DNA of 64,000 nt from positions 2,294,001 through 2,358,000 of the forward strand of contig NZ_CP054150.1 in assembly GCF_021310995.1 (NCBI RefSeq), written 5' to 3'. Below, one piece after another: positions 45,985-55,294 of the stretch. The notes below the pieces were generated by a model that was given only the letters and a program-made list of their open reading frames with translations, did no database searches and was not told the origin of the DNA. Both the position numbers and the translations under genes were made by a program. This stretch comes from Agrobacterium vaccinii. GTDB lineage: Bacteria; Pseudomonadota; Alphaproteobacteria; Rhizobiales; Rhizobiaceae. Numbering within the stretch: position 1 is the first letter of the stretch; each line of letters begins with the position of its first letter.

Positions 45985-46767
45985 TCAGCGATAAATTCGT
46001 TCCGAAAAATTCGTGAGGCCGGACCGGATCATCAACTCGTAGATCATGCGACGACCCATGGGATTGTGTAGCCGCGTGACCTTTGCACCCAGAAACTCCG
46101 TTTCCACATGCTCGAAAGCAAGCAGTTCCGGCGCCTGTGTGACCACCTTTTCATAGTAGTCGTGATATTCGCGGCGACACACATAGGTCTTGTATTTCGT
46201 CATGCAAAAGGCACTGAAGTGATCACCGTGTTGGCGAAGGAAGTCCGCGACACCAACGGTAACTTCAGGCCATTGCGGATTGAACGTATCGTCAAATGCG
46301 ATAATGCCATGATCGGCCAGAACATCCATCGCCAGCCTGCTGTCAGCCAGAACGTGATGCAGCATATGGCCGCCATCGACGCTGAAAAATCGGACCCTGC
46401 CAACCTTCTCCAGAATCTGGTCCGGCGTCAATTGCGTGCTGTCGCCCTTGATCACAAGGTTTTCATCGACCTTCAGGTCAAGACGTTTACCGTTGTCCAG
46501 AAAACGCTCGTATTGGCGGCATTCGCCATCGGCGTCGTTGAGGTCGAACAAATCAACCGCCAGCACATCGCCATCATTGCCTATGGCCTTGCGAAGGAGA
46601 AAGTAAGAACGGCCATAGAAGACACCGATCTCGGCAACTCCTCCTTTCAGTGACTTTTTCTGCTGAGCATGGAGTAGCGACGTAAAAACAAGAGCATCGG
46701 GAGGATCAATATAACCTTCGATTTTTTGTAGGTCATGAAAGATGAATTTACGGTCATTCACGTTCAT
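45985..46767 (-). CDS. Class I SAM-dependent methyltransferase-like protein
   Basis: This 260-residue protein has the class I Rossmann pattern of the Methyltransf_24 family: motif I GGVAEIGVFYGRSYFLL (about 42-58), an acidic end of strand 2 (LAVDLFDLND), and the VDGGHMLHHVLADSRLA stretch. Such proteins act on sugars, cephalosporin-type scaffolds or surface polysaccharides; the substrate is unknown. AAGGCGCA precedes the ATG. The 285-base region upstream is much more AT-rich than its surroundings. Confidence 0.8.
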   Translation of the reverse strand: MNVNDRKFIFHDLQKIEGYIDPPDALVFTSLLHAQQKKSLKGGVAEIGVFYGRSYFLLRKAIGNDGDVLAVDLFDLNDADGECRQYERFLDNGKRLDLKVDENLVIKGDSTQLTPDQILEKVGRVRFFSVDGGHMLHHVLADSRLAMDVLADHGIIAFDDTFNPQWPEVTVGVADFLRQHGDHFSAFCMTKYKTYVCRREYHDYYEKVVTQAPELLAFEHVETEFLGAKVTRLHNPMGRRMIYELMIRSGLTNFSERIYR

Positions 46768-47007
46768 TGCGCCTTACCCCTGTTTTCTGCATGTGGAATA
46801 GCAGGTTGAAGGAAATTTCAATCTAAGATAGATTTATTATTAACGCCGGTTGCCGTTTCTATACTGCTTGTTGCAATGCAAAAAACTAAGAATAATTGAA
46901 GCGAAATTGAGACAAATTGTTTTTACTTAACATTCACGAATTCGACTAAGCTAATTTTCGTATGTTATTTGATACTTAGGCGAATGTTCTCCAACACGAA
47001 TGGCGCC

Positions 47008-47024
47008 GGTGAGACGTTCTCACC
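47008..47024. repeat. Short hairpin downstream of rluD
   Basis: GGTGAGA and TCTCACC form a perfect 7-bp stem with a 3-base loop, 29 bases after the rluD stop codon. There is no T run; it may be a weak terminator. Confidence 0.35.
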
Positions 47025-47052
47025 AGCGTAAACGTGTCGTCATTTGGGCGTG

Positions 47053-48075
47053 TCAGGCGCGCAGAACGACCGCCAGGGCATCCATATCGTCAGGCATATC
47101 CGTCTCGAACTCCATCACCTCACCGGTGCGGGGATGTTCGAATGCGAGCAAGTAGGCATGCAGGGCCTGGCGCGGAAACAGGTTGACCACATCTCTGGCA
47201 TCATCCGGCAGAAGGTTGGCCTTGGTTCGGAAGGCCGCGCCATATTCCGGGTCACCGATCAGCGGGTGGCCGATATGGGCCATATGAACGCGGATCTGAT
47301 GGGTGCGGCCTGTTTCAAGCCGGCATTCCACCAGCGAGGCAAGGCACGTCGCATCCGGCTTTTCGTGATAGCGCTCGATCACCTCGTAATGCGTAATCGC
47401 CTCGCGCGCGTCGTTGGAGTCTTCGTTTTTCACCGCACGCTTGGTGCGGTCGGCACCGCGGCCAAGCGGCGCATCGATGGTGCCGCGCAAGGTTTTCGGA
47501 CGCCCCCAGACGATGGCTTTATAGGCGCGCTCTAGCGGCCCCGTGCGACCGTGGTCGGCAAATTGCGCAGCCAGATGCCGGTGGGCATTGTCGTTCTTGG
47601 CAACCACCATCACGCCGCTGGTTTCCTTGTCCAGACGGTGCACGATGCCGGGGCGCTTGACGCCGCCAATGCCGGAAAGACTATCACCGCAATGGTGGAT
47701 CAGCGCATTGACCAGCGTTCCGGTCCAGTTACCGGCACCGGGATGCACGACGAGGCCAGGCGGCTTCAAAAGCACGATGAGGTCTTCGTCTTCATATTCC
47801 ACCTCGAGCGGAATATCCTCACCCTTGGGTTCCGGGTCTTCCGGCTCCGGCATGGTGATCTCGATGCGGTCGCCCGGATGCACCTTCTTCTTCGGCTCGG
47901 TGATAGGCTTCTCATTCAGAAAAACCGCGCCCTGCTCGATCAACGCCTTGATGCGGCTGCGCGACAGATCGCCACCGACTTCGGCTGCCAGCCATGCATC
48001 GAGGCGTCCTTCGGCATCTTCCCCGGCAATCAGGACTTTCCTTGCGTCTCCGCCTTGTTTAAAGGGGTCGTTCAT
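47053..48075 (-). CDS. rluD: Ribosomal large-subunit pseudouridine synthase (RluD family)
   Basis: This enzyme converts uridines of 23S rRNA to pseudouridine. The 340 residues have an N-terminal S4-like RNA-binding domain (SRSRIKALIEQGAVFLNEK, about 38-56), an acidic linker, and the RluA-family catalytic motif GIVHRLDKETSGVMVVAK containing the essential aspartate, followed by RLETGRTHQIRVHMAHIGHPLIGD. I use the ATG at 48075 because the S4 domain starts soon after. It is divergent from the DUF6476 gene with only 39 bases between start codons, so the two promoters must overlap. The exact position modified is inferred from the family. Confidence 0.93.
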   Translation of the reverse strand: MNDPFKQGGDARKVLIAGEDAEGRLDAWLAAEVGGDLSRSRIKALIEQGAVFLNEKPITEPKKKVHPGDRIEITMPEPEDPEPKGEDIPLEVEYEDEDLIVLLKPPGLVVHPGAGNWTGTLVNALIHHCGDSLSGIGGVKRPGIVHRLDKETSGVMVVAKNDNAHRHLAAQFADHGRTGPLERAYKAIVWGRPKTLRGTIDAPLGRGADRTKRAVKNEDSNDAREAITHYEVIERYHEKPDATCLASLVECRLETGRTHQIRVHMAHIGHPLIGDPEYGAAFRTKANLLPDDARDVVNLFPRQALHAYLLAFEHPRTGEVMEFETDMPDDMDALAVVLRA

Positions 48076-48114
48076 TCTTATTTTCCGATCACTCAACAAT
48101 ATCCAAGGATCCCG

Positions 48115-48495
48115 ATGACGCAGATCGAGCAAGCCGAACAGGACGACCAGCCGTTAGACCCGGCCATGGAAAAAGTTCGCCGCAAGATGATCCGTTTGCA
48201 GATCGTGTCGGGCTCCGTAATGTTCATCAGCCTTATGGCTGTCTTCGGTGCGGTTGTCTATAAGGCGGTCGGCCCGTCCAAGACGGCGACAAGCGCAGCA
48301 ACGAACACCGTTCCTTCGGACGCGCCGGTCGCTGCCACCGCAAGTCTGCCACAGGGCTTCACCATCGAAAACGTCTCTTTCGCCAATGGCGACATGCTGT
48401 TTTACGGACGTCTTGCCAATGGCACGCGCAAAGCACTGGTGTTCAACGTGCAGGCCGGTCGCTTCGTCGCAGACATTACCATCGATGCCCGTTGA
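48115..48495 (+). CDS. Small membrane protein (DUF6476-like)
   Basis: This 126-residue protein has one transmembrane segment (about residues 31-50, IVSGSVMFISLMAVFGAVVY) and a C-terminal periplasmic domain of about 50 residues (GFTIENVSFANGDMLFYGRL). I link it to DUF6476 from memory of rhizobial genomes; its function is unknown. AAGGA lies six bases before the ATG. Its stop codon overlaps the start of the RNA methyltransferase gene by 11 bases, so the two form an operon. Confidence 0.75.
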   Translation: MTQIEQAEQDDQPLDPAMEKVRRKMIRLQIVSGSVMFISLMAVFGAVVYKAVGPSKTATSAATNTVPSDAPVAATASLPQGFTIENVSFANGDMLFYGRLANGTRKALVFNVQAGRFVADITIDAR

Positions 48496-49330
48496 TTTGC
48501 CTGATATCAGAACCTTTATCCCGATAACGCAGGCCGACGATCCGCGCATCGCCGATTTCCGTGATGTGAAGGAGCGCGACCTGACCGGCAGGCAGGGCCG
48601 CTTCATCGTCGAAGGCACGGTCGTTCTGCGCATGCTGGCCGCAGCGCACAAAGCTGGCGGCGACTTCGCGGCTGAAAGTATCCTTATCCTCGAGAACCGT
48701 CTGGCAGGCATCGCCGACATTCTCGATGCCTTCCCGGCTGATGTGCCGGTCTATGTGGCGAAGGCCGAGGTGCTGGATGCCATCGTCGGGTTCCACCTGC
48801 ACAGGGGCATTCTGGCGATCGGAAAGCGGACAAGCGAAAACGACCTGACGGCGAACATCCGGCAATTGCCTGACACCTCGCTCGTGCTGGTTGGCTGTGG
48901 CATTTCCAATCATGATAATCTCGGCGCCATGTTTCGCAACGCCGCCGCTTTTTACGCCGATGCGGTGTTCATGGACACCACCTGCTGCGATCCGCTCTAT
49001 CGCAAGTCCCTGCGCGTCTCGGTCGGCTCGGTCTTATCGGTCCCATACCATCGCGGCGGAAGCGCCGTTGGCATGCTGGAAACGCTGGCGACTGAAGGCT
49101 TCGATATCTGGAGCCTTTCCCCGGCGGGCACTGCGGAAATCCGCGATATACCCGCATCGGCCAGAATGGCGCTCGTCATCGGCACCGAGGGGGACGGACT
49201 GCCGCAGGACGTGCTGTCCCGCTTCCACACCGCCCGCATCGCCCAGTCGCCGCAACTCGATAGCTTGAATGCCGGAACGGCGTCGGGGCTGGCGCTCTAT
49301 CAGATGGCAAGCGCCATGGGCCGCATCTGA
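48485..49330 (+). CDS. TrmH/SpoU-family RNA methyltransferase
   Basis: This 281-residue protein is a SPOUT-class methyltransferase that probably modifies ribose 2'-hydroxyls of tRNA or rRNA. An N-terminal substrate-binding domain (FRDVKERDLTGRQGRFIVEG) precedes the knotted catalytic domain. Motif 1 is SNHDNLGAMFRNAAAF, motif 2 VIGTEGDGLP and motif 3 LNAGTASGLALY, a variant of the usual LNVSVAAGI. The target nucleotide cannot be read. Its start overlaps the DUF6476 gene by 11 bases. Confidence 0.9.
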   Translation: MPVDLPDIRTFIPITQADDPRIADFRDVKERDLTGRQGRFIVEGTVVLRMLAAAHKAGGDFAAESILILENRLAGIADILDAFPADVPVYVAKAEVLDAIVGFHLHRGILAIGKRTSENDLTANIRQLPDTSLVLVGCGISNHDNLGAMFRNAAAFYADAVFMDTTCCDPLYRKSLRVSVGSVLSVPYHRGGSAVGMLETLATEGFDIWSLSPAGTAEIRDIPASARMALVIGTEGDGLPQDVLSRFHTARIAQSPQLDSLNAGTASGLALYQMASAMGRI

Positions 49331-49431
49331 TTGTAAATGAAACCTTAATAGATCGCATTTGCATTAACCTTGTCTCAAAACCGACCGTTAAGATTTACAA
49401 TTTAGTAATGAGCGGAACGAGAGGTTTCGCG

Positions 49432-50016
49432 ATGCGTGGCGTATTTGTCGTCGTTTTTCTTTTGACTGTTCTGGCTGGCTGCGCGACGGCTCCGTCGCAG
49501 ATCACCAATGCTTGTGCGATCTTTGAACAGCGAAACGGCATGTTCAACAACTGGAAAAAAGATGCGCAGGCGGCAGAGCGGGAGTTCGGCGTGCCGGTGC
49601 CGGTTATGATGGCCACCATCTACACCGAATCCAGCTTCCAGCCCTATGCCCGCCCGCCGCGCAACAAGCTCTTCGGCTTCATTCCCTGGGGGCGTAAATC
49701 CACCGCCTATGGCTATGCCCAGGCGCTGGATGGCACGTGGAAGGTCTATCAGCGCGAGACAGGCCGCTGGAACGCCAGCCGCACGGATTTCACCGACGCC
49801 ATCCACTTCGTCGGCTGGTACCACGCGAAGAGCAACCGCCAGAACGGCATCGCGCTGAACGATCCTTACAATCTTTATCTCGCCTATTATTCCGGCCACG
49901 CGGGCTATTCGAACGGAGTGTGGCGCAACAACCGAGCCATCCAACAGGCCGCCCGCCGCTCCGCCAATATGGCCATCCGCTACGAGAAGCAGTTGCAGGA
50001 TTGCGGGTACCGGTAA
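49432..50016 (+). CDS. Lysozyme-like (SLT) lipoprotein
   Basis: This 194-residue protein has a lipoprotein signal with lipobox LAGC at about residues 14-17, so it is probably anchored to a membrane facing the periplasm. The rest resembles the transglycosylase SLT/lysozyme fold: the probable catalytic Glu lies in MMATIYTESSFQPYA, with AYGYAQALDGTW and YNLYLAYYSGHAGYS further on. It may cleave peptidoglycan. The ATG at 49432 has AGAGG eight bases upstream; an ATG eight codons earlier is possible but has none. Confidence 0.82.
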   Translation: MRGVFVVVFLLTVLAGCATAPSQITNACAIFEQRNGMFNNWKKDAQAAEREFGVPVPVMMATIYTESSFQPYARPPRNKLFGFIPWGRKSTAYGYAQALDGTWKVYQRETGRWNASRTDFTDAIHFVGWYHAKSNRQNGIALNDPYNLYLAYYSGHAGYSNGVWRNNRAIQQAARRSANMAIRYEKQLQDCGYR

Positions 50017-50060
50017 GGCCTTTAGAGCACGGGCAGTGTGCTAAGTCCTCCCGTTTCGTC

Positions 50061-50138
50061 ATGCTCGGGCCTGTCCCGAGCATCTGCTACCTATCCAGTT
50101 TTGCAACGTGAGTGGATCCTCGGCACAAGGCCGAGGAT
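50061..50138. repeat. Paired hairpin intergenic repeat, copy 2
   Basis: Two 23-bp hairpins lie 55 bases apart, centre to centre: ATGCTCGGG / CCCGAGCAT with loop CCTGT (50061-50083) and ATCCTCGGC / GCCGAGGAT with loop ACAAG (50116-50138). They follow the same design as the pair at 16087-16187, including the ACAAG loop. They lie between two convergent genes and may terminate both. Confidence 0.85.
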
Positions 50139-50148
50139 GACGACAGGG

Positions 50149-50760
50149 TTACATGTAAGGTGCCAGAAACACCTTCGCCTCTTCAATTTCATTCCCGCGA
50201 ATGTCATGACCACCAGCGTGCCATTCCATCTCAACTTCACCGCCCTGTGCCTTGAAATAATTCGCCAGACGATTGGTCAACGGCATCGGGCAGATCGGAT
50301 CACGTTCCCCTGCCGTTATCAGCACCCGGCGAGAGTCTGGCGCTGGCGCGGGCTTCGGGTCGAACGGAATGAGTGGGTGCATCAACACCGCTGCGTCGAA
50401 CAGGTCAGGGAATTCGATCAGGACGTTCGCCAGAATATTCGCACCGTTGGAGAAGCCGAGGCCCAGCACAAGACCCGACTCGTGATAATCGCGGTTGGCC
50501 GTCACGAAGGCTGCCATCTGCTGCGTGGCACGATCGAGGTCGGCCATGTCATAGACGCCTTCCGCCGTTCGGCGGAAAAAGCGCGCTGCACCGAACTCTG
50601 CGACATCGCCCCGGGGCGATATGACAGTCGCGTTCGGCAACAGGCGGGCACCGAAATCGAAGAACTGATTTTCATCGCCGCCCGTGCCGTGAAAGACGAA
50701 AAAAGCGGGCCGGCCCGGCGCCCCGGCGCGGGCCTTGTGAATGTAGCTATCCTTGCTCAT
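50149..50760 (-). CDS. Carboxylesterase/phospholipase-like alpha/beta hydrolase (MhqD-like)
   Basis: This 203-residue hydrolase has the oxyanion region FFVFHGTGGDENQ, the nucleophile elbow GLGFSNGAN, an acid in AGERDPICP and the histidine in HAGGHDI, so the catalytic triad is complete. It is close to MhqD of Bacillus in size and context: its neighbour is a ring-cleaving dioxygenase, as in the mhqNOD operon that answers quinone stress. The ATG at 50760 has GGGAG eight bases upstream; an ATG two codons earlier sits too close to that site. Confidence 0.85.
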   Translation of the reverse strand: MSKDSYIHKARAGAPGRPAFFVFHGTGGDENQFFDFGARLLPNATVISPRGDVAEFGAARFFRRTAEGVYDMADLDRATQQMAAFVTANRDYHESGLVLGLGFSNGANILANVLIEFPDLFDAAVLMHPLIPFDPKPAPAPDSRRVLITAGERDPICPMPLTNRLANYFKAQGGEVEMEWHAGGHDIRGNEIEEAKVFLAPYM

Positions 50761-50815
50761 GGACATGTCTCCCTTGAAGGGCTTGCGGCGATAGCGCCAC
50801 AAGCCTTCACGTCAG

Positions 50816-51757
50816 TTACTTTGCGCTATCGTCCAGCGGTTCCAGATGCTGCTCCAGCGTGGCGCGCAGATGTGCGTGCTGCGAAGGCAATTGCAGCGCC
50901 TCGCCCAAATGCGCCGTGTCCTCGTCACGGTCGAAGCCGGGCTCGTTGGTGGCAATCTCGAACAGAACGCCACCGGGCGTGCGGAAATAGATCGCCCAGA
51001 AGTAATCACGGTCGATGACCGGCGTGACCTGATAACCCGTATCCATCAGAGCCTTGCGGACTTCCAGCTGCTTCTCACGGTTTTCGACCGCAAAGGCGAT
51101 ATGGTGGACAGAACCGGCACCAGCCCGTGCGCCTGAAATATTCGGCATGGTTTCAATGTCGATGACATCGGCCCCATTGCCGCCGGGCATGCCCAGCCGC
51201 AACACGCCATCCTGGCGGTCCACTTCCTGGTACCCCATGAACTTCAACAGTTCAGCTGTGGCACCCTCATCCTGAAGGCGCAGCGAAGCGCCCTGAAAAC
51301 CCCTGATGGCCTGATCTTCGCCAACGCCATTGGCGGTCCATTGCGCGCGCTCGTCGTCCTTGATTTCCACCAGCGCAAAGCCATCGCCATCAGGACCGGC
51401 AAAATGCAGGCGCTTGTTGCCAAAGGCTTCATCGGCCTTCAAGCCATCGACATTGGCCTTGATGAAACGATCTTGCCAGTAACCCAGAGATCCCTCGGGC
51501 ACGGAAAACAACGTGGTACCGACTTCGCCAGTGCCCTGGCGACCGCGCGCAATGTGCGGGAACGGAAAGTACGTCATGACCGAGCCGGGCGTGCCGACTT
51601 CGTCACCGTAATAGAGGTGATAGACATCGGGCGCATCGAAGTTTACGGTCTTTTTGACCCGGCGCAGGCCGAGCGTGTCGGTGAAGAAACGGTTGTTACC
51701 ACGCGCACTCGCGGCCATGGATGTCACGTGGTGCAAGCCTTTGATCTGGTTCAGCAT
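50816..51757 (-). CDS. VOC-family ring-cleaving dioxygenase (MhqO-like)
   Basis: This 313-residue protein holds two vicinal-oxygen-chelate modules: the first opens with KGLHHVTSMAASARGNNRFF and the second contains GAGSVHHIAFAVENREKQ. The histidines in LHHVTS and VHHIAF and the Glu in GGVLFEIATNEPGFD are placed to bind Fe(II). The family includes MhqO and related hydroquinone dioxygenases that detoxify quinols. It lies 55 bases upstream of the carboxylesterase gene on the same strand, so they form an operon. Confidence 0.88.
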   Translation of the reverse strand: MLNQIKGLHHVTSMAASARGNNRFFTDTLGLRRVKKTVNFDAPDVYHLYYGDEVGTPGSVMTYFPFPHIARGRQGTGEVGTTLFSVPEGSLGYWQDRFIKANVDGLKADEAFGNKRLHFAGPDGDGFALVEIKDDERAQWTANGVGEDQAIRGFQGASLRLQDEGATAELLKFMGYQEVDRQDGVLRLGMPGGNGADVIDIETMPNISGARAGAGSVHHIAFAVENREKQLEVRKALMDTGYQVTPVIDRDYFWAIYFRTPGGVLFEIATNEPGFDRDEDTAHLGEALQLPSQHAHLRATLEQHLEPLDDSAK

Positions 51758-51917
51758 CTTAAACCCCTGGATATTGGCGGGCTCGCGGAAAGCGATGCCC
51801 TTCGTTCATGGGCTCAAGATGGTGCAGATGACGGCGTTCGTAAAGACAGAACGCTCAGAACGGATTGTTCTCAATTTGGAGACGGTAGCGTGAACTGTTC
51901 AGCAGATAGTACGCCAC

Positions 51918-52985
51918 TTAGTGGTCGTCATTATTGGCACCCTTCACCCAGTAACCAGCCGTCACGAATGCCGTCTTCGGAAGCTTCGCGTCTTCGGCCA
52001 GCATTTTCTTGACGATGCGGGCTTCGCCCTTCTCGCAGCCAACGAAAACATGCAGTCCTTCAGAACCCGACCATGAATGCGCGCGCAGCGCCTGCGCCAG
52101 CAAACCCGCCGTTCCAGCGGCTTGACCGTTGCGATAGAGCCAGTTCCAGTTCATGTCAGATTTGGAGTAAATATTCTGCCGTTCGTTTTCATTGTCGATT
52201 TCGGCGTAGACCGTCAGTTTTTTACCCGCTGGCATATCCTCGGCCATACGCAGCATGACCGGTAGCGCGGTCTCATCACCGGCAAAAACGTAAGTCTCCG
52301 CATCCGGCATTTCGCCGCCGGGGCCGACGATGCCAACGATATCGCCTGCGGCAGCCGTCGCGCCAAAATGCGCACCCGGCATATCGTCACCCTCATGCAT
52401 GACGAAATCGAGATCGATTTCCCCACGCGCGACATCGCCGGAGCGGATGGTATAGACGCGCCGGGCCTGCTCATCCTCGCCCTTTGCCCAGACAATGGCA
52501 CCGGTCTTCGACAGATGCGGCCAGACTGGCGTACGGGTTTGATCGCGCAGGATGAGAATACGGACATGCAGACCGCCATTCATCAGGCGCTCGATGCCCT
52601 TATCGATGGCAATCACCACGCGGCGCATTTTCGGGGTCAAATTGTAGGCCCGCACCACCCGACCGCTGAAGAGATTGGGCATCTCGCGCATGTCAGAGCC
52701 ATGGCCTTCCCAGCGGAAGTCCAGCGACGTATCGCCAGTAAACTCGACGATATGTTCTGCCACCATGGCCTTGACGGAGAGCAGCACATTTTCAGAAACA
52801 CAGTTGATCCGTGCTGCGAAACGTCCGTCTTCCGCATCGAACGTGCCGTTGCCGTAATCCGCCTCGAAGTGCAACGCCTGCCCCTCGCGGGTCATCGTCA
52901 TATACTCGGCAAAATGCTCGTGGAACGCATCGACGATGGCAGCTGGATCGGGAAGAACGACAGATGTTTGCGCAGACAGAAGCAC
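51918..52985 (-). CDS. Siderophore-interacting FAD reductase with DUF2218 domain
   Basis: This 355-residue protein is a ferric-siderophore reductase of the SIP family. Residues about 1-95 form a DUF2218 domain, followed by the FAD-binding barrel (RVYTIRSGDVARGEIDLDFV) and the NAD(P)H domain (FAGDETALPVMLRMAE, then FVGCEKGEARIVKKML). Such enzymes release iron in the cytoplasm by reducing the imported ferric complex. It starts at a GTG with AAGGA ten bases upstream. Iron control is likely given its role, but I did not find a clear Fur, RirA or Irr box. Confidence 0.88.
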   Translation of the reverse strand: MLLSAQTSVVLPDPAAIVDAFHEHFAEYMTMTREGQALHFEADYGNGTFDAEDGRFAARINCVSENVLLSVKAMVAEHIVEFTGDTSLDFRWEGHGSDMREMPNLFSGRVVRAYNLTPKMRRVVIAIDKGIERLMNGGLHVRILILRDQTRTPVWPHLSKTGAIVWAKGEDEQARRVYTIRSGDVARGEIDLDFVMHEGDDMPGAHFGATAAAGDIVGIVGPGGEMPDAETYVFAGDETALPVMLRMAEDMPAGKKLTVYAEIDNENERQNIYSKSDMNWNWLYRNGQAAGTAGLLAQALRAHSWSGSEGLHVFVGCEKGEARIVKKMLAEDAKLPKTAFVTAGYWVKGANNDDH

Positions 52986-53200
52986 CGGCTTAAATCCTTC
53001 AGATTATAGTCCGGTTATCTTTAAATCACCCGATCTGAAAGTGCAAAGCCGTTTTGCGCAAGGTCGTGTATTTTGGCAGCACCCCAACACCCCGCTTTTT
53101 TTTTGAAGTCCACCACCAACCCATTCGTTACGTTAATTTAACTTGACTGCCGTCGGCTCGCCTCTAGTTTCACCTCATAACTTTGTTACTGGAGTGGATC

Positions 53201-53620
53201 GTGAATAGATTTGCGGTTAATGCAGCTTTGGTTTTGACAATTTCAGCGGCGCTGTCGAGTTGCGTCACCACCAACGCCGACGGTGTGAAACAATATTCTT
53301 CCCAAAAGACGACTGTGAGCGGTGATCGTCTCAAAATCAGTCGAGTTGCCATTGTAAAACGCGATTGCAACATGCGCACATTTGCAGAAATGCGCGTAAT
53401 TGATCCTCCTCAACACGGCAAGGTCGATATCGTTCACGAGAAAGTCGAAGGCAAGTTTTCCGGCGATTACAAGCTTTGCACAGGCAAAGAGGTGATGGGA
53501 ACCGTCGCCTACTACACGTCTCAAAAGGGATATGTCGGTCGTGACAAAGTCGTCATCCGGGCATCATCGGAGGACGGCATCGTTCGCGACTATGTGTCTG
53601 AGATCAATGTCGTCAAATAG
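53201..53620 (+). CDS. Small lipoprotein of unknown function
   Basis: This 139-residue protein has a lipoprotein signal ending in lipobox LSSC at about residues 18-21. The mature domain of about 115 residues is beta-rich by pattern (AIVKRDCNMRTFAEMRVIDPP, then GTVAYYTSQKGYVGRDKVVI), with two further cysteines. The phrase YVGRDKVVI resembles the end of an Ig-like or cadherin-type repeat, but that is weak. GTG is the start codon, with GGAG six bases upstream. It is convergent with ung. Confidence 0.7.
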   Translation: MNRFAVNAALVLTISAALSSCVTTNADGVKQYSSQKTTVSGDRLKISRVAIVKRDCNMRTFAEMRVIDPPQHGKVDIVHEKVEGKFSGDYKLCTGKEVMGTVAYYTSQKGYVGRDKVVIRASSEDGIVRDYVSEINVVK

Positions 53621-53641
53621 GCTTCAGGCGGTGTGACGGGA

Positions 53642-54334
53642 TCAGACATCGGCTGGCAACTGCCAGTCGATTGGCTCCCGGCCTTTAGAAACCAGAAACT
53701 CGTTGGCTTTCGAAAAATGGTGGTTTCCAAAGAAGCCGTTATGGGCCGAGAGCGGTGAGGGATGCGGTGATTTGAGGACCAGATGCTTGGACTGGTCCAC
53801 GAAGGCCGCCTTCTTCTGCGCGTAGGAACCCCACAGTAAGAAGACCACGCCATCGCACTCGTCATTCACGGTGCGGATGACGGCATCGGTGAACTTTTCC
53901 CAGCCCTGCCCCTGATGCGAGGCTGCACGGGATTGTTCCACCGTCAGCACGCTGTTGAGCAACAGCACACCTTGCTTTGCCCAGCTTTCCAGAAAGCCAT
54001 GGCGCACGGGCACAATACCCAGATCGCTCTGCAATTCCTTGTAGATATTGACGAGCGATGGCGGCACGCGGACGCCCGGCTGCACGGAAAAACACAGGCC
54101 ATGCGCTTGCCCTTCCCCGTGATAAGGGTCCTGCCCGAGAATGACGACTTTGACCTCGTCCAGCGGCGTCAGGTCGAGAGCGCGAAAATACTCGCTGCCC
54201 TTGGGAAAGATATGCTTGCCCGCATTTTTCTCGGCAAGTAGAAACTCTTTCAGCTTGAGCATGTAGGGGCTGGCGAATTCTGCGGAAAGAACGTGTTTCC
54301 AGCTTTCTTCCAGTTTGACGCCTGCCTCTGCCAT
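53642..54334 (-). CDS. ung: Uracil-DNA glycosylase
   Basis: Ung removes uracil from DNA as the first step of base-excision repair. The 230 residues have the family 1 motif [14 protein letters not shown] with the catalytic Asp at about 69, [10 protein letters not shown], and the C-terminal HPSPLSAH with the catalytic histidine. The ATG at 54334 follows GAGG by eight bases; the long frame upstream of it is not Ung-like. It lies 14 bases after the glyoxalase gene on the same strand, so they are probably co-transcribed. Confidence 0.96.
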   Translation of the reverse strand: MAEAGVKLEESWKHVLSAEFASPYMLKLKEFLLAEKNAGKHIFPKGSEYFRALDLTPLDEVKVVILGQDPYHGEGQAHGLCFSVQPGVRVPPSLVNIYKELQSDLGIVPVRHGFLESWAKQGVLLLNSVLTVEQSRAASHQGQGWEKFTDAVIRTVNDECDGVVFLLWGSYAQKKAAFVDQSKHLVLKSPHPSPLSAHNGFFGNHHFSKANEFLVSKGREPIDWQLPADV

Positions 54335-54347
54335 GAAGAACCTCGTA

Positions 54348-54743
54348 TTATTTGAAGCGATTGCCGCGTTCCAGCACTTCAATCTTGTACCCATCCGGGT
54401 CGCAGATGAAGAAGTATTTCGCGAAAGGCGTGCCTTTGTATTCAGTGTTGACGATCTTGCCGACCGAAAGGCCAAGCGCCGTCAGCCGCGCATGCTCGGC
54501 ATCCACGTCTTCGACGCTCACAGCAATATGGCCATAGCCATCGCCCAATGCATAAGGCACTTCGCGGCCCTTGTTGATCGTCAGCTCAAGCTCGAAATCA
54601 CCTTCGGCATTGCTGAGATAGACCAGCGTGAAGGTTTCGAACTCGAAACGCTCCGCGATCTCCAGACCGAAAACCTGATTGTAAAAACCCACCGAACGCT
54701 TTTCGTCCAGCACCCGGACCATAGAGTGAATAAGTTTGGCCAT
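54348..54743 (-). CDS. gloA: Lactoylglutathione lyase (glyoxalase I)
   Basis: Glyoxalase I converts the hemithioacetal of methylglyoxal and glutathione to S-lactoylglutathione. The 131 residues match GloA in length, and the metal ligands are in the expected places: His6, Glu53, His72 and Glu122. The ATG at 54743 has AGAAGGA upstream. It precedes ung on the same strand. Confidence 0.9.
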   Translation of the reverse strand: MAKLIHSMVRVLDEKRSVGFYNQVFGLEIAERFEFETFTLVYLSNAEGDFELELTINKGREVPYALGDGYGHIAVSVEDVDAEHARLTALGLSVGKIVNTEYKGTPFAKYFFICDPDGYKIEVLERGNRFK

Positions 54744-54915
54744 GGTGTTTCCTTCTTCCTGCTTCGTGGTGTCCTGCTTATGCCGCAGGCATCGGGGCAG
54801 GCAGATAGCCGCTGGAGCCGAGAGTTTCAACCCTTGAGGCCATTTCGAGGCGCATGGCAGACAATCACCCACGCCTCGGCACTACGGCTTCCCCACTATC
54901 CTGATATCAAAACTC

Positions 54916-55287
54916 ATGATACCGGCAGGCATGCGCATCCTTTATCTCTGTCTTGGCTGGCTCATGGTTGCCACCGGCATCGTCGGTGCCTTCCTGCCGA
55001 TTTTGCCTACGACGCCGTTTTTGCTGATCGCGCTCTGGTGCTTCTCCAAATCATCGCCGAAGCTGGAGGCGTGGCTTCTGTCCCACCCCAAATTTGGCCC
55101 GTCGCTCAGAAACTGGCGGGAAAAAGGTGCCGTCCCGCGCAAGGCGAAAATCGCCGCCGTGTCTTTGATGACAATGAGTTACGCGATCTTCTGGTTCGGT
55201 ACCGAGCCAACGGCGCTACGGGCAACCATCGTCGCCGCCGTCATGCTGGGCGCTGCCCTCTACGTCTCGACCCGGCCCGAACCCTGA
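54916..55287 (+). CDS. DUF454 (YbaN-like) inner-membrane protein
   Basis: This 123-residue protein has two to four hydrophobic segments and the DUF454 signature LGWLMVATGIVGAFLPILPT followed by WCFSKSSPKLEAWLLSHP. In several bacteria such genes lie next to heme or iron genes, as here, seven bases from the convergent hmuV. Its function is unknown. The ATG at 54916 or the one at 54931 may be used; neither has a strong ribosome site. Confidence 0.85.
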   Translation: MIPAGMRILYLCLGWLMVATGIVGAFLPILPTTPFLLIALWCFSKSSPKLEAWLLSHPKFGPSLRNWREKGAVPRKAKIAAVSLMTMSYAIFWFGTEPTALRATIVAAVMLGAALYVSTRPEP

Positions 55288-55294
55288 ACGTTTC

